A stretch of DNA of 64,000 nucleotides, from the IMG/VR virus record IMGVR_UViG_3300048687_000087, positions 1 to 64,000 of that record; one strand, written 5' to 3'. Positions 7,720 to 14,652 of the stretch are shown here, in pieces (position 1 is the stretch's first letter; every line of letters starts with the position of its first letter). The position numbers and the translations under genes were made by a program. Source of the DNA: a virus. The notes beneath the pieces were generated by a model that saw nothing but the letters and a program-made list of their open reading frames with translations, made no database searches and had not been told where the DNA came from.

Positions 7720-8069
7720 GGCAAGGAAAGATCAGCCGAGACCTCGTGCAGCAGGTCGCTCATCTCCGTAGCCACCGCCCGCGCCTCCTCATCGGTCTTC
7801 GCCGCACCCATCGCGACCTCCAGCTCGCGGATACGAGCCGCCGTCGCCGGCACCCGATACCGCTCCACCCACAACGCCCACCGGACCAGAAACGTCCGCA
7901 ACGGAAGAGCCGACGACGCGGGCGAGTTGACCTCAGAGAACTCCCTGTCGAACACCACTGTCTGCGACGGATCCAGACGAACCACCGCCACCCGCAACGC
8001 CTCAACCGTCACAGCCGGACGAGGAACCAACGCCTCCGACGATTGCTGACTGCTGTGCTGGTCAGACAC
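7716..8069 (-). CDS. Putative antitoxin partner, 117 aa
   Basis: Read leftward from GTG 8069, with AGGAG 8 nt upstream. The body is helical (RVAVVRLDPSQTVVFDREFS, ELEVAMGAAKTDEEARAVAT) and acidic at the C-terminus. The first half could form a DNA-binding beta-helix fold, but I see no clear motif. It overlaps the toxin-like gene downstream by 4 nt, which is the basis for the role. An 11-bp inverted repeat lies in the leader at 8126-8204. Confidence 0.5.
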   Translation of the reverse strand: MSDQHSSQQSSEALVPRPAVTVEALRVAVVRLDPSQTVVFDREFSEVNSPASSALPLRTFLVRWALWVERYRVPATAARIRELEVAMGAAKTDEEARAVATEMSDLLHEVSADLSLP

Positions 8070-8125
8070 GACAAACGCTCCTGTACACGCAGGGGATTGA
8101 AACAACACAAGAGGCCAAGACGACC

Positions 8126-8204
8126 CCGGACGGCACACTCCCGCACCACCCGAGATCACCTGGCCAAAACCCGCAAACACACCCCAAGGGAAGGTGCCGT
8201 CCGG
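8126..8204. promoter_or_regulatory. 11-bp inverted repeat upstream of toxin pair
   Basis: CCGGACGGCAC at 8126-8136 and GTGCCGTCCGG at 8194-8204 are perfect reverse complements 57 nt apart. They lie between the stop of the gene at 8209 and the start at 8069. They could be a long stem-loop in the mRNA leader or a pair of operator half-sites. Confidence 0.5.
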
Positions 8205-8208
8205 ACGA

Positions 8209-8616
8209 TCAGACGGCAGCCGTCCGCCCCAGAGCACGCAGCCGACCCTCGAACTCGGCCACGACGTCAGCAGCCGCATCCACCTCGGCGGGCGACAGAT
8301 ACAGGCTCTGCACATCCTCGAAATCCACGGCGACGAACGGGCGACGCTCCTCGACCGTGCCCGAGTCGGACGCCAGGACCCGCGCCGATGCCAGCAGCTG
8401 CACCGAACCCTCCTGCCGCGGCACCAGCAGATCCACCGATGCGCCCTCATGCGTCACATCGACCAGATGCCGCTCGTTCTCCGCGACATGATCCGTGGTG
8501 CACCAAGACGGGCAATACACGGCGCAGCGCTGGCCGTTCACCAGAGCCGGACGCAGACGCGCAGCAGGGACGGCGGGCACGCTAGCCGCCTCAATTGAGT
8601 AGGCTAAAGTTGACAC
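8209..8616 (-). CDS. CPxWC-motif hypothetical protein, 135 aa
   Basis: Read leftward from GTG 8616. The motif AVYCPSWCTTDHVAENERH, followed by a beta-rich segment (VDVTHEGASVDLLVPRQEGS) and a C-terminal helix with the pattern SPAEVDAAADVVAEFEGRL, matches a family of small proteins abundant in Streptomyces and its phages (DUF6907-like). The function is unknown, and the Cys/His pattern suggests zinc. It probably heads the leftward unit that includes the toxin pair. Confidence 0.7.
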   Translation of the reverse strand: MSTLAYSIEAASVPAVPAARLRPALVNGQRCAVYCPSWCTTDHVAENERHLVDVTHEGASVDLLVPRQEGSVQLLASARVLASDSGTVEERRPFVAVDFEDVQSLYLSPAEVDAAADVVAEFEGRLRALGRTAAV

Positions 8617-9428
8617 CCGGATACCTCTTCTCTTCGCAGGGCGGATGGATCCTTGATCAGCGAGTTCGCAGCTCGCTGGTTGAACCGGCCGGACGGTTGC
8701 ACCCGTCCGGCCGTTCGCATGTCTGGGGCGGACCCCAACGACGTGCATCAGGACGTTAACCCAGGTGCTTCGAGGGTCGTTGACCTGCGGAAAAGTTCCG
8801 GAACCGAGACACTGAAAACGCGGGTATCAAGGTTGATTGTGTTGCGGAACAGCTTCTGTGAAATGCTCGAATTCATGCAGGGGTTGCGACCTGCGGCGAT
8901 GCGGCCCGAAAAAGTGGAACCCAATTCGGGTCGGCCCCCTTTTCGCCTATAGTTAATGCTCTGTGTGTCGATAGGGGTTTTGTGCCGGTTTGCTCCTTTC
9001 GCTGGTCGCGCAGGACATGGCCTGAACTGGTCGGTGCGATCCACCGCAACCAACCCTCCCTAAACGTCCAGGGCCAGCGGTAGGCCTCGCGCTGTCACAA
9101 ACGCTTTGTAGCAACGGACGCTACGCCCGACCCGCCAACCGGCCGCCACGAACCAGACGCCAGCCGACGGCTCTTGGATCTGCAGCAAGTCCGAGTTGCC
9201 CGAACGGATAGGATTCGTCGCGCGCCTCCATCGCACGGACAAACGAGACCGTGGTGGCGGACGGCTGGAAGACGCTCATTGTCGGGCGGCTACCTTCGGG
9301 CTGAAGTTGGGTCTTCGGGTTCGGGCATGCCGCTCCTTACGGTGCGTGTGGACGTGACCACTCTCACGGCATCGACCGTAAGGCGTATTCGCTTATGTAT
9401 CAAGCCTTCGCGTTACAGGCATGCAAAA
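8617..9428. other. Long intergenic region
   Basis: About 800 bp without a convincing gene. It contains the hairpin at 8687-8712 and a lower-GC stretch at about 8790-8990 with many T/A steps. A short leftward frame at 9060-9242 ends in LPLALDV but has no ribosome site and no recognisable family. It probably marks a junction between modules. Confidence 0.5.
8687..8712. terminator. 10-bp hairpin, terminator-like
   Basis: GGCCGGACGG and CCGTCCGGCC pair perfectly around TTGCAC. It lies upstream of the leftward start at 8616. It may end transcription entering from the right or form an element of the leader. Confidence 0.55.
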
Positions 9429-9452
9429 GCCCCCAGCGTCCTTGCTGGGGGC
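9429..9452 (-). terminator. Intrinsic terminator of the GntR operon
   Basis: On the minus strand a 9-bp stem (GCCCCCAGC / GCTGGGGGC, 6-nt loop) is followed by TTTTG, 18 nt after the GntR stop at 9470. This is one of the few stem-plus-T-run terminators in the window. Confidence 0.8.
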
Positions 9453-9469
9453 GGCAGTTACTTCGCAGG

Positions 9470-10237
9470 TCAGTCGAGTAGATCGACGTGATAGCCCATC
9501 TTGAACCGATGGGACGCCTTGGCCAGGATCGTGACCTCGATCGGCCTGTCGTCGTCGCTGTATACGATCCGGAAGACCTCTAGGACTGGGACGTCGCGCG
9601 GGATTTCGAGCGCTTCGTACTCCTCGGTCGTGGCGGGGCGAGCGGCGACAGCATCGTCCTGTGAGCGGGTCGGGTAACCCATCTCGTTGAGCAGGGCCGG
9701 CGAGCCGCCGGGGATTCGCCGCCGGTCCGCGAGGCGTGTGCCGCGGGCGAGCTCGATCGGGTAGTACGAGTGCACCAACTCCGCTGGCTGCTCATCGAGG
9801 TAGCCGATCCGGGATCGCAGCATCGCCGTGTCGTCGGCTTCGAGGCGGAGGGCCTTGGCAACTTCGACCGGAGGCTTGACCTCGGCGACATCGAGGATGC
9901 GGTACTTGCTGGTCTGCTGCCGATTGGCGGCTTCGGTCAGCCAGCGGTACGGGTCGCCTGGTTCGGCGGGGGCGATGTAGTGCGCCGGCGAGATCGTCTG
10001 CGCTCGCTCGCTGCGCACGAACACGCCAACGCCTGTGCGGCCTTCAAGGAACTTCTCGTCTTTGAGGATCTGCAGCGCCCGCTGGATCGTCACGTTGGAG
10101 GTCTCGTATTCGCCCCGCAGTGCCTCGTTAGTAGGCACCTTGCGGCCTGGTTCCCAGTCGCCCGACATGATCTTTCTGCGGATGTCTGCGGCGATGCGTT
10201 CCGCCTTGGGGCGCTCGTCCTTGTGTGGCTCAGGCAT
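9470..10237 (-). CDS. GntR-family repressor with UTRA domain (KorSA-like), 255 aa
   Basis: Residues about 10-75 form a GntR winged helix (RIAADIRRKIMSGDWEPGRK, VPTNEALRGEYETSNVTIQR). Residues 90-250 form a UTRA effector domain ending FKMGYHVDLLD. In actinomycete integrative elements, GntR proteins such as KorSA repress the transfer and replication genes. It is second in a leftward operon after a UTRA-only paralogue (ATG 10237 overlaps that stop) and divergent from the conjugation module. A TACCT-N4-AGGTA palindrome at 10880-10893 is the likely operator. Confidence 0.85.
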   Translation of the reverse strand: MPEPHKDERPKAERIAADIRRKIMSGDWEPGRKVPTNEALRGEYETSNVTIQRALQILKDEKFLEGRTGVGVFVRSERAQTISPAHYIAPAEPGDPYRWLTEAANRQQTSKYRILDVAEVKPPVEVAKALRLEADDTAMLRSRIGYLDEQPAELVHSYYPIELARGTRLADRRRIPGGSPALLNEMGYPTRSQDDAVAARPATTEEYEALEIPRDVPVLEVFRIVYSDDDRPIEVTILAKASHRFKMGYHVDLLD

Positions 10238-10766
10238 TCGGGACCTCGATCTCGTAGTGGAGGCGGCGAGGCGCCTTCATGACCATGACCTGCACTTCGT
10301 ATGGACTCCCGTCTTCGGTGGATGTCGTGCGCAGCAGGTGGAGCACGCTCGCGCCTTCCGGCAGGTTGAGGGCGGATCGCTCGAACTCGTCGGCGGAGCG
10401 AAACTCCAGGTCCTCCGCGACATGGCGGGGTCGGTAGCCGAGCTCGGCAAGGAGAGTGGGCGCGCCACCCTTGATCTTCCGGTGCTCGGCCAGGCCGGTG
10501 CCGGTGGCGAGTTCGGCCGGGTAGTAGGAGTCGGCGAGCTCGATGACCGCCTTGTCCAGCAGGATCGACCGCCGGCGGACGACCGCCGTACCGCCCTCCG
10601 GCAGGTCGAGCGCTTCGCTCACCGCTGCAGGTGGGGTCACTTCTGTGACCTCGGTGAGGTGCTGTCCACCGCGCTGCTTCGCCTCTTCAGTCCAGGCGTC
10701 GGCCTGGCCCGTTTTGCGGGCGGTGACGTAGGCGAGCGAGTCGGATGTGCGCTGCTTATCGGCCAT
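10230..10766 (-). CDS. Stand-alone UTRA domain, no HTH, 178 aa
   Basis: The protein aligns throughout with the UTRA half of its downstream neighbour (SYYPAELATGTGLAEHRKIK against SYYPIELARGTRLADRRRIP) but has no GntR winged helix. Upstream extension to GTG 10865 adds about 33 residues that still do not make an HTH. ATG 10766 gives MADKQRTSDSL as the N-terminus. It may bind the same ligand and act by heterodimerising with the full-length repressor, or it may be a decayed repressor. It overlaps the next gene (ATGCCTGA). Confidence 0.7.
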   Translation of the reverse strand: MADKQRTSDSLAYVTARKTGQADAWTEEAKQRGGQHLTEVTEVTPPAAVSEALDLPEGGTAVVRRRSILLDKAVIELADSYYPAELATGTGLAEHRKIKGGAPTLLAELGYRPRHVAEDLEFRSADEFERSALNLPEGASVLHLLRTTSTEDGSPYEVQVMVMKAPRRLHYEIEVPNA

Positions 10767-10879
10767 CTCTGGCGCTTCCCCTCCTGCTGGCGATGTTCCC
10801 TCTGACCTCCCCAACCTTAAGCCCTTGATGATTACGCCTGCCTGTCGCTCCTTGGCCAAATTCACGTCGCAAGGCTTGC

Positions 10880-10893
10880 TACCTTATTAGGTA
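10880..10893. promoter_or_regulatory. Putative GntR operator in divergent promoter
   Basis: TACCT-tatt-AGGTA is a palindrome typical of GntR sites. It lies between a possible rightward -35 (TTGCTA, 10876-10881) and -10 (TATACC, 10900-10905). Binding there would block transcription towards the Xis-like gene and probably the repressor operon itself. Confidence 0.55.
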
Positions 10894-10940
10894 AGCATGT
10901 ATACCTGCTCACAGATGCGAAGCACTCAACAGGAGGCGCA

Positions 10941-11135
10941 ATGCTGCGAGTCCGAGACGTCGCAACACACTTCCGAGTGCACCCCGCGACTGTCTATCGC
11001 TGGATCCACCAGGGCTTTCTCCCTGCGTTCAGGAACGGGCAGCCGTACAAACCCGGAGATGGGGCCACCGGGGCCCTCCGGATTCCCGACTCCGTCTTGA
11101 AGTCGACGGACACTCCTATTGAGGAGGTGGCCTGA
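10941..11135 (+). CDS. Excisionase-like MerR/HTH_17 DNA-binding protein, 64 aa
   Basis: The protein is a single small winged-helix domain: MLRVRDVATHFRVHPATVYR, then WIHQGFLPAFRNG and a wing. This is the Xis/HTH_17 architecture that bends DNA in excision or acts as a small activator. An AGGAGG site lies about 6 nt upstream. It is the first gene of the conjugation module, divergent from the GntR operon. Because no integrase is adjacent, a regulatory role is as likely as excision. Confidence 0.7.
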   Translation: MLRVRDVATHFRVHPATVYRWIHQGFLPAFRNGQPYKPGDGATGALRIPDSVLKSTDTPIEEVA

Positions 11136-11137
11136 CG

Positions 11138-11455
11138 ATGGCCACAGCTACTCGCCCCACCGTCCCGCTTCCGTCTGCTCTCCCGGGTGTGCGTCTGACG
11201 GCGCCGCTTCCGAAGTCTGCTGTCGATGTCCTGGCTCGTCTGGAGTCGGCTCTGCCGTCCGCGATTGACGTGGCTCGCGCCGTGACGCGTTTCGAGATCG
11301 CGACCGCCCGGATCGTCGAGCTGTCTGCGGTGGATGCCCAGCATCTGTCGGGCGCGGACTTCATCGCTTTGGGCGATGCGCAGGATGCGGTGAAGGCGTC
11401 CCGCACGTTCCTGGCGCGGGTCGGCCTGCTGTGCCTGGTCGAGGAGGTCGCGTGA
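11138..11455 (+). CDS. Plasmid-type hypothetical protein, 105 aa
   Basis: ATG 11138 is 2 nt after the previous stop. The product is helical after a Pro-rich start (SAVDVLARLESALPSAIDVA, VELSAVDAQHLSGADFIALG). No membrane segment or known motif is seen. Its place between a GntR/Xis pair and a Nudix gene matches plasmids and AICEs, where such genes have no assigned function. The next gene overlaps the stop at base 11455. Confidence 0.65.
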   Translation: MATATRPTVPLPSALPGVRLTAPLPKSAVDVLARLESALPSAIDVARAVTRFEIATARIVELSAVDAQHLSGADFIALGDAQDAVKASRTFLARVGLLCLVEEVA

Positions 11456-11697
11456 TGGCTTCTCTGGCCGTGCATGAGGCGAAGGCACGTCTCGCCGAGT
11501 ACCAGTCGCGTTGTCTGGCGGAGGAGTTCGCGCAGGCTGCCTGGTCCTCGCAGTTCCCGGACGGCGCGACCCCTGATGAGCTGGCGCGCCTGGAGCGGGA
11601 CCGCGAAGGCTGGTCCCTGCTGGCGCGGGCGCACCACCGGTCGGCCCGCCACCTGAACCGTGTCCGTCGGATCAAGCGTTTGCTGGGGTGGTCGTGA
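11455..11697 (+). CDS. Small basic helical protein, 80 aa
   Basis: ATG 11455 shares a base with the previous TGA, and GAGGAGG lies at 11441-11447. The product is helical and basic at the C-terminus (HHRSARHLNRVRRIKRLLGW), which could bind nucleic acid. No family is recognised. It overlaps the next ATG by 1 nt, so the run 11138-11974 is coupled. Confidence 0.65.
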   Translation: MASLAVHEAKARLAEYQSRCLAEEFAQAAWSSQFPDGATPDELARLERDREGWSLLARAHHRSARHLNRVRRIKRLLGWS

Positions 11698-11888
11698 TGG
11701 CGACCGCTGTCGAGTCCCCGGCGCGCACGGTGTTGCAGCGTTTCCCTGCGGGTGGTCCGCGTGGTTCGTGGCCGGCTGAGGAGTACGCCCAGCGTCGCCG
11801 CGACGAGGGCCAGCCGTGCGACGTGATCATGTCGCTGGCCGATGACGCGTTTCTCGTGATCGTCCGCAGTGCGCGGGCGGTGGCGTGA
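11697..11888 (+). CDS. Small hypothetical protein, 63 aa
   Basis: ATG 11697 follows the previous stop within the same TGATG. The product has a short Arg/Pro-rich front and a beta-like C-terminus (CDVIMSLADDAFLVIVRSAR). No family is recognised. Its last base overlaps the ATG of a 28-residue acidic gene. Confidence 0.6.
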   Translation: MATAVESPARTVLQRFPAGGPRGSWPAEEYAQRRRDEGQPCDVIMSLADDAFLVIVRSARAVA

Positions 11889-11974
11889 TGGCCGCTGAAC
11901 CGCAGCCGGCTGATGACGAGGACGACGAGATGCGGTCGTTCGCCTGGGAGTTCGGCGACCTGGACGAGGAATAG
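11888..11974 (+). CDS. Acidic micropeptide, 28 aa
   Basis: ATG 11888 overlaps the preceding TGA and encodes a peptide with eleven Asp/Glu residues (ADDEDDEMRSFAWEFGDLDEE). Coupling and codon bias support translation. A 13-bp hairpin follows 12 nt after the stop. Role unknown. Confidence 0.5.
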   Translation: MAAEPQPADDEDDEMRSFAWEFGDLDEE

Positions 11975-11985
11975 CCCCCTGAACT

Positions 11986-12033
11986 GCCGCGGGCGGGGAT
12001 TCCCATCCGTTCCCCCACGGCCCCGCCCGCGGC
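11986..12033 (+). terminator. 13-bp hairpin closing the first conjugation sub-operon
   Basis: GCCGCGGGCGGGG and CCCCGCCCGCGGC are perfectly complementary with a 22-nt loop. A weaker GCCGCA...TGCGGC hairpin follows at about 12063-12093. No T-run follows. It may terminate partially or protect the upstream mRNA. Confidence 0.6.
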
Positions 12034-12147
12034 TTCCTCCTCTGGTCTCTGGCTATGTCGGTGGCCGCATCCGACTCCCCCCAGTGGGTGCGGCTTCCCG
12101 CTAGTCCAGCACCACCTCGCTTGTCCTCACTGTCTTAGGAGTTCGCT

Positions 12148-12327
12148 ATGGCCGCCCTGTTTGGTTCTTCCTCCGGTGCTCGTCGTGAGACCCGTTCCGA
12201 GCGGCGTGACCGTGACGCTCGTCTGACTTCGGCTCGGCGTGCCGCGTCGACGGCTCGCCTGATGCACGAGCTTGAGCAGGAGGGCGAGGAGCGCAGCAGG
12301 CGCTCTTGGCGCAACTACTCAAACTGA
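12148..12327 (+). CDS. Small basic protein starting MAALF, 59 aa
   Basis: ATG 12148 has AGGAG 6 nt upstream. The peptide starts MAALFGSSSGARRETRSERR and continues as an Arg/Glu-rich helix. The MA(A)LF start recurs in the tiny proteins at 14996 and 15278, which suggests a small paralogous set in this module. Function unknown. Confidence 0.6.
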   Translation: MAALFGSSSGARRETRSERRDRDARLTSARRAASTARLMHELEQEGEERSRRSWRNYSN

Positions 12328-12383
12328 CCGTCCGCCAGTCCAGCTCCACCTCACTGTTTCTGCGCCCTGAGAGGACCTCGCTC

Positions 12384-12800
12384 ATGACTTCGCCCGAGAC
12401 CGTCCGCTACACCGCTGACGTGGTCGTCACCACGACTGACGGGTACGTCCTGCTGATCGAGCGTGGCTGGGATCCGTTCAAGGGGCAGTGGGCGTTGCCC
12501 GGCGGGCATGTCGACTCCGGCGAGACGAGTCGCGACGCCGCGGTTCGGGAGCTTGCCGAAGAGGTCAGCGTGTACGCGGCGCCGGGGGAGCTGGAGCAGG
12601 TCGGCGTTTTCGACCGGCCCGACCGTGACCCGCGTGGCAGGTACGTCACCGTCGCCTACCACCTGACTGTCATCGCTGGCACGCCCGCCGAGGCGGGCGA
12701 TGACGCGGTCACTGCCCAGTGGTGGCCCCTGAGTCACCTGCCGCCGCTTGCGTTCGACCACGCCGACATTGTCGGCGCTGTGTCGGCATCGGCTTCGTGA
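12384..12800 (+). CDS. Nudix hydrolase, Pif-like, 138 aa
   Basis: The Nudix box runs from about residue 41 to 62: GHVDSGETSRDAAVRELAEE, with the G-x5-E-x7-R-E-x2-E-E spacing intact. Nudix enzymes hydrolyse nucleoside diphosphates linked to another moiety; the substrate is unknown here. In pSAM2 the Nudix-motif protein Pif prevents redundant transfer into cells that already carry the element, and Nudix genes occupy this place in many actinomycete elements. ATG 12384 follows GAGAGGA. An immunity role is inferred from context. Confidence 0.85.
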   Translation: MTSPETVRYTADVVVTTTDGYVLLIERGWDPFKGQWALPGGHVDSGETSRDAAVRELAEEVSVYAAPGELEQVGVFDRPDRDPRGRYVTVAYHLTVIAGTPAEAGDDAVTAQWWPLSHLPPLAFDHADIVGAVSASAS

Positions 12801-12858
12801 GAACGCGCAACACCCCCGCCAGTCCACGTCTGTCAACTTCTGCGACCTGAAAGGCCCC

Positions 12859-13107
12859 GTGATTTTCATGTCTCCGTTCTTGTTCGATGCCGATCTGGGT
12901 GTCACCGATATGGGCCGTAAGGCGCGTGCGCTGGTGTCGGTTGCAGATGTCGGCGACTCCTACGCCGCCCAGCTGATCTCCGAGTTCCTCGCGGCTCGCG
13001 CTAACGGGCAGCTGGGTCTCATGCAGTTGATCCGCGAGCACGCGGCTGCTGTGGACCCCGACCTGGTCGCGGAGCTCGACGGCTTCGACTACCCGGCGGC
13101 TGCGTGA
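12859..13107 (+). CDS. Hypothetical protein, about 82 aa
   Basis: The start may be GTG 12859 or ATG 12868 (MSPFLFDADLGVTDMGRKAR); GAAAGG at about 12849 favours the GTG. The product is helical and acidic, with no known motif. It ends within the start of the RapZ-like gene, so the two are translationally coupled. Confidence 0.6.
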   Translation: MIFMSPFLFDADLGVTDMGRKARALVSVADVGDSYAAQLISEFLAARANGQLGLMQLIREHAAAVDPDLVAELDGFDYPAAA

Positions 13108-13508
13108 TGGCTGCTGTGGAGATCGTGTCGTTCGGGTTCCTACATGGCCCGCTCGCCGGCGAGGACGGTGAGCCGCTGCCGGTGGACGTGACCGTCGATC
13201 TGCGCCGTCACTTCCGTGATCCGCATGTGTCGCCGGAGCTGCGCTACATGACGGCGGATGACGAGCCGGTCCGCGTAGCGGTCATGGGCACGCCGGGGGT
13301 CGCGGTGCTGGTGGCGGCGACGGCCGCGGCGGTGGAGGCGTTCACCTTGGGTCCGTCCGCCGGGCCGGTTCTGGTCGCGGACGGGTGTGCGGGCGGACGG
13401 CATCGCGCCCCCGTGTTCGCCCGCGAGCTCGGGCGGCTGCTCACCGCCGCCGGTCACGACGTGACGGTCCGGCACCGGGACATGCACCGGCCGGTCGTTC
13501 AGCGCTGA
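13107..13508 (+). CDS. RapZ C-terminal-domain protein, 133 aa
   Basis: The sequence follows the RapZ/YvcJ C-terminal domain from end to end: IVSFGFLHG at the start, VDLRRHFRDPHVSPELR, then DGCAGGRHRAPVFARELGRL and VTVRHRDMHRP. In E. coli RapZ this domain binds the small RNAs GlmY and GlmZ. Here the N-terminal kinase-like domain is absent, so the gene encodes only the RNA-binding half. Stand-alone versions occur in Streptomyces plasmids with unknown role. A tRNA-like hairpin begins inside its last codons (13484-13561). Confidence 0.75.
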   Translation: MAAVEIVSFGFLHGPLAGEDGEPLPVDVTVDLRRHFRDPHVSPELRYMTADDEPVRVAVMGTPGVAVLVAATAAAVEAFTLGPSAGPVLVADGCAGGRHRAPVFARELGRLLTAAGHDVTVRHRDMHRPVVQR

Positions 13509-13561
13509 ACAGCCTCGATGGTCGCAAGGCCGGGTTCGACTCCCGGCCGGGGCACGCACCA
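13484..13561 (+). repeat. tRNA-like hairpin module, copy 1
   Basis: A T-arm-like hairpin (CCGGG-TTCGACT-CCCGG, 13530-13546) is followed by CCGGGGC, a purine and CGCACCA. The 5' strand GCACCGG at 13484-13490 pairs with CCGGGGC at six of seven positions, so the ends are about 70 nt apart as in tRNA. A perfect GTTCAGCGCTGAAC palindrome fills the middle, so D and anticodon arms are not canonical. It overlaps the end of the RapZ-like gene. Confidence 0.55.
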
Positions 13562-13588
13562 ATCCACCAACTCACAGAGGAGCAGGAC

Positions 13589-13795
13589 ATGGGACGCAAC
13601 AACACGACCTCCGCCAACCACGCTGGCGACATCGGCGACGGCGACAACGTGATCTCCGGCGTCAAGGGGTCGGTGGCACTGAACGGTGACGTCCACAACA
13701 ACACAAGCGAGAGCACCGGCCAGCGCACCGTCTCCGGCAAGGACAGGACCGTGGTCAAGGGCGACAACACCGCCACCATCTCCCGCAGCTTCTGA
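13589..13795 (+). CDS. Gly/Asn/Thr-rich small protein, 68 aa
   Basis: ATG 13589 follows AGGAG. The composition is very polar (GDIGDGDNVISGVKGSVALN, GDVHNNTS), with alternating Gly-Asp and Asn-Thr steps typical of beta-solenoid or amyloid-like short repeats. It resembles the protein at 14386 in style. No catalytic motif is seen. It is one of eight tiny genes in a row, several separated by hairpin modules. Confidence 0.6.
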   Translation: MGRNNTTSANHAGDIGDGDNVISGVKGSVALNGDVHNNTSESTGQRTVSGKDRTVVKGDNTATISRSF

Positions 13796-13838
13796 CCCGC
13801 ACCACCCCAACCCATTCATTGACACGAAGGAGCACGTC

Positions 13839-14045
13839 ATGCCCGGAGCCCGTCATTCTCTCGGCGCCACGACCAGCAGCCTGAAGGCCGAGATTGAGGC
13901 CGACGTCGCTGCGAACCGCGGCGCCCAGCGCGACATGGAGGCCGCCGGCAACCAGGCGATGGCCGCCCGCATGGGTGCCGCCGCCGACGAGTCGCTCGAC
14001 GAGCTGAACGACTTCAAGGCAGGCAAGTGGAGCCCCCGCCCCTAA
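13839..14045 (+). CDS. Small helical protein, 68 aa
   Basis: ATG 13839 follows AAGGAG. The product is an Ala/Glu-rich helix (SSLKAEIEADVAANRGAQRD) with a short basic end. No family is recognised. Hairpin module 2 starts 7 nt after the stop. Confidence 0.6.
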   Translation: MPGARHSLGATTSSLKAEIEADVAANRGAQRDMEAAGNQAMAARMGAAADESLDELNDFKAGKWSPRP

Positions 14046-14052
14046 CCCGTTC

Positions 14053-14085
14053 GCCTGCAGTTCGAGCAGGCCGAGGCACGCACCA
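14053..14085 (+). repeat. tRNA-like hairpin module, copy 2
   Basis: GCCTGC-AGTTCGA-GCAGGC (6-bp stem, 7-nt loop) is followed directly by CGAGGCACGCACCA. The 3' string matches the other copies (CCGRGGCRCGCACCA), although the loop is not a canonical T-loop and no clear 5' acceptor strand is present. Confidence 0.5.
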
Positions 14086-14113
14086 ACACCACTACCAATC
14101 TGAGGAGTTCGAA

Positions 14114-14293
14114 ATGGCGTATGAGAACCGGTCCAGTGAGCAGCTCAGGTCCAGCATTCAGAGCGCGGCCGAGGAGGGCCAGTTCCGGTCGTCCATCGGC
14201 GACAAGGTCGCGGAGGACGAGGCGCACCGCACGATCGACCGCCGCCTGGACGAGCTGGAGCGGCGTGGCGATCTGACCTCGGACGGCCGCTGA
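14114..14293 (+). CDS. Small acidic helical protein, 59 aa
   Basis: ATG 14114 has GAGGAG about 7 nt upstream. The product is charged and helical (SSEQLRSSIQSAAEEGQFRS, RTIDRRLDELERRGDL) and could form a short coiled coil. No known family. Hairpin module 3 begins 7 nt after the stop. Confidence 0.6.
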   Translation: MAYENRSSEQLRSSIQSAAEEGQFRSSIGDKVAEDEAHRTIDRRLDELERRGDLTSDGR

Positions 14294-14299
14294 CAGCCA

Positions 14300-14356
14300 G
14301 CCCCGGCATCGCTGCCGTGAGGGCGCCGCATCGGATGCGGTCCGGGGCGCGCACCA
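14300..14356 (+). repeat. tRNA-like hairpin module, copy 3
   Basis: GCCCCGG at 14300-14306 pairs perfectly with CCGGGGC at 14342-14348, and GCGCACCA follows. Inside is CCGCAT-CGG-ATGCGG, in the place of the T-arm. The linker GCCGTGAGGGCGCCG is shared with copy 4. The closed 7-bp outer stem with a CACCA-type 3' tail is the strongest structural argument for a minimal tRNA-like RNA. Confidence 0.6.
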
Positions 14357-14385
14357 TCTCCAGCCCCTTCTTTGAGAGGAAGCAC

Positions 14386-14601
14386 ATGGCCACACATCGC
14401 GCGAAGCACAGCGGGGTTTCCAACACGGGCTCGATGCAGGGCGTCACGTTCGAGCCCGGCGACAACGACGACGACACCGGCCGTGGTTCGTCGTCCGGCG
14501 GCGGGATCACGAACTCCGGCGTGATGCACAACGTCGTGGTCACGTCCGGCGACAACAACGTCGCCACCAACACCGAGACGACCGTCTACCGCCGCCGCTG
14601 A
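14386..14601 (+). CDS. Two-repeat Gly/Asn-rich protein, 71 aa
   Basis: ATG 14386 follows GAGAGGA. Two segments align without gaps: SNTGSMQGVTFEPGDN and TNSGVMHNVVVTSGDN, giving [ST]-N-x-G-x-M-x-x-V-x4-G-D-N. This short beta-prone repeat recalls RHIM-like bacterial amyloid signalling motifs, which is inference only. An Arg-rich end (YRRR) follows. A related NSGPV...DN segment ends the membrane protein at 20727-21251. Confidence 0.6.
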   Translation: MATHRAKHSGVSNTGSMQGVTFEPGDNDDDTGRGSSSGGGITNSGVMHNVVVTSGDNNVATNTETTVYRRR

Positions 14602-14652
14602 GCCTGCCCGCAACCCGATCCGCCCGCTACAACTCCTGACTCCCGCACCACC

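Noticed and set aside
9060-9242. Short leftward frame in the 8.6-9.4 kb gap
   Set aside because: No ribosome site, no family, and it lies in a region that looks non-coding.
13484-13561. Calling the first hairpin module a functional tRNA gene
   Set aside because: T-arm and outer stem are tRNA-like, but the middle is one long palindrome without a normal anticodon loop. I list it as a repeat instead.
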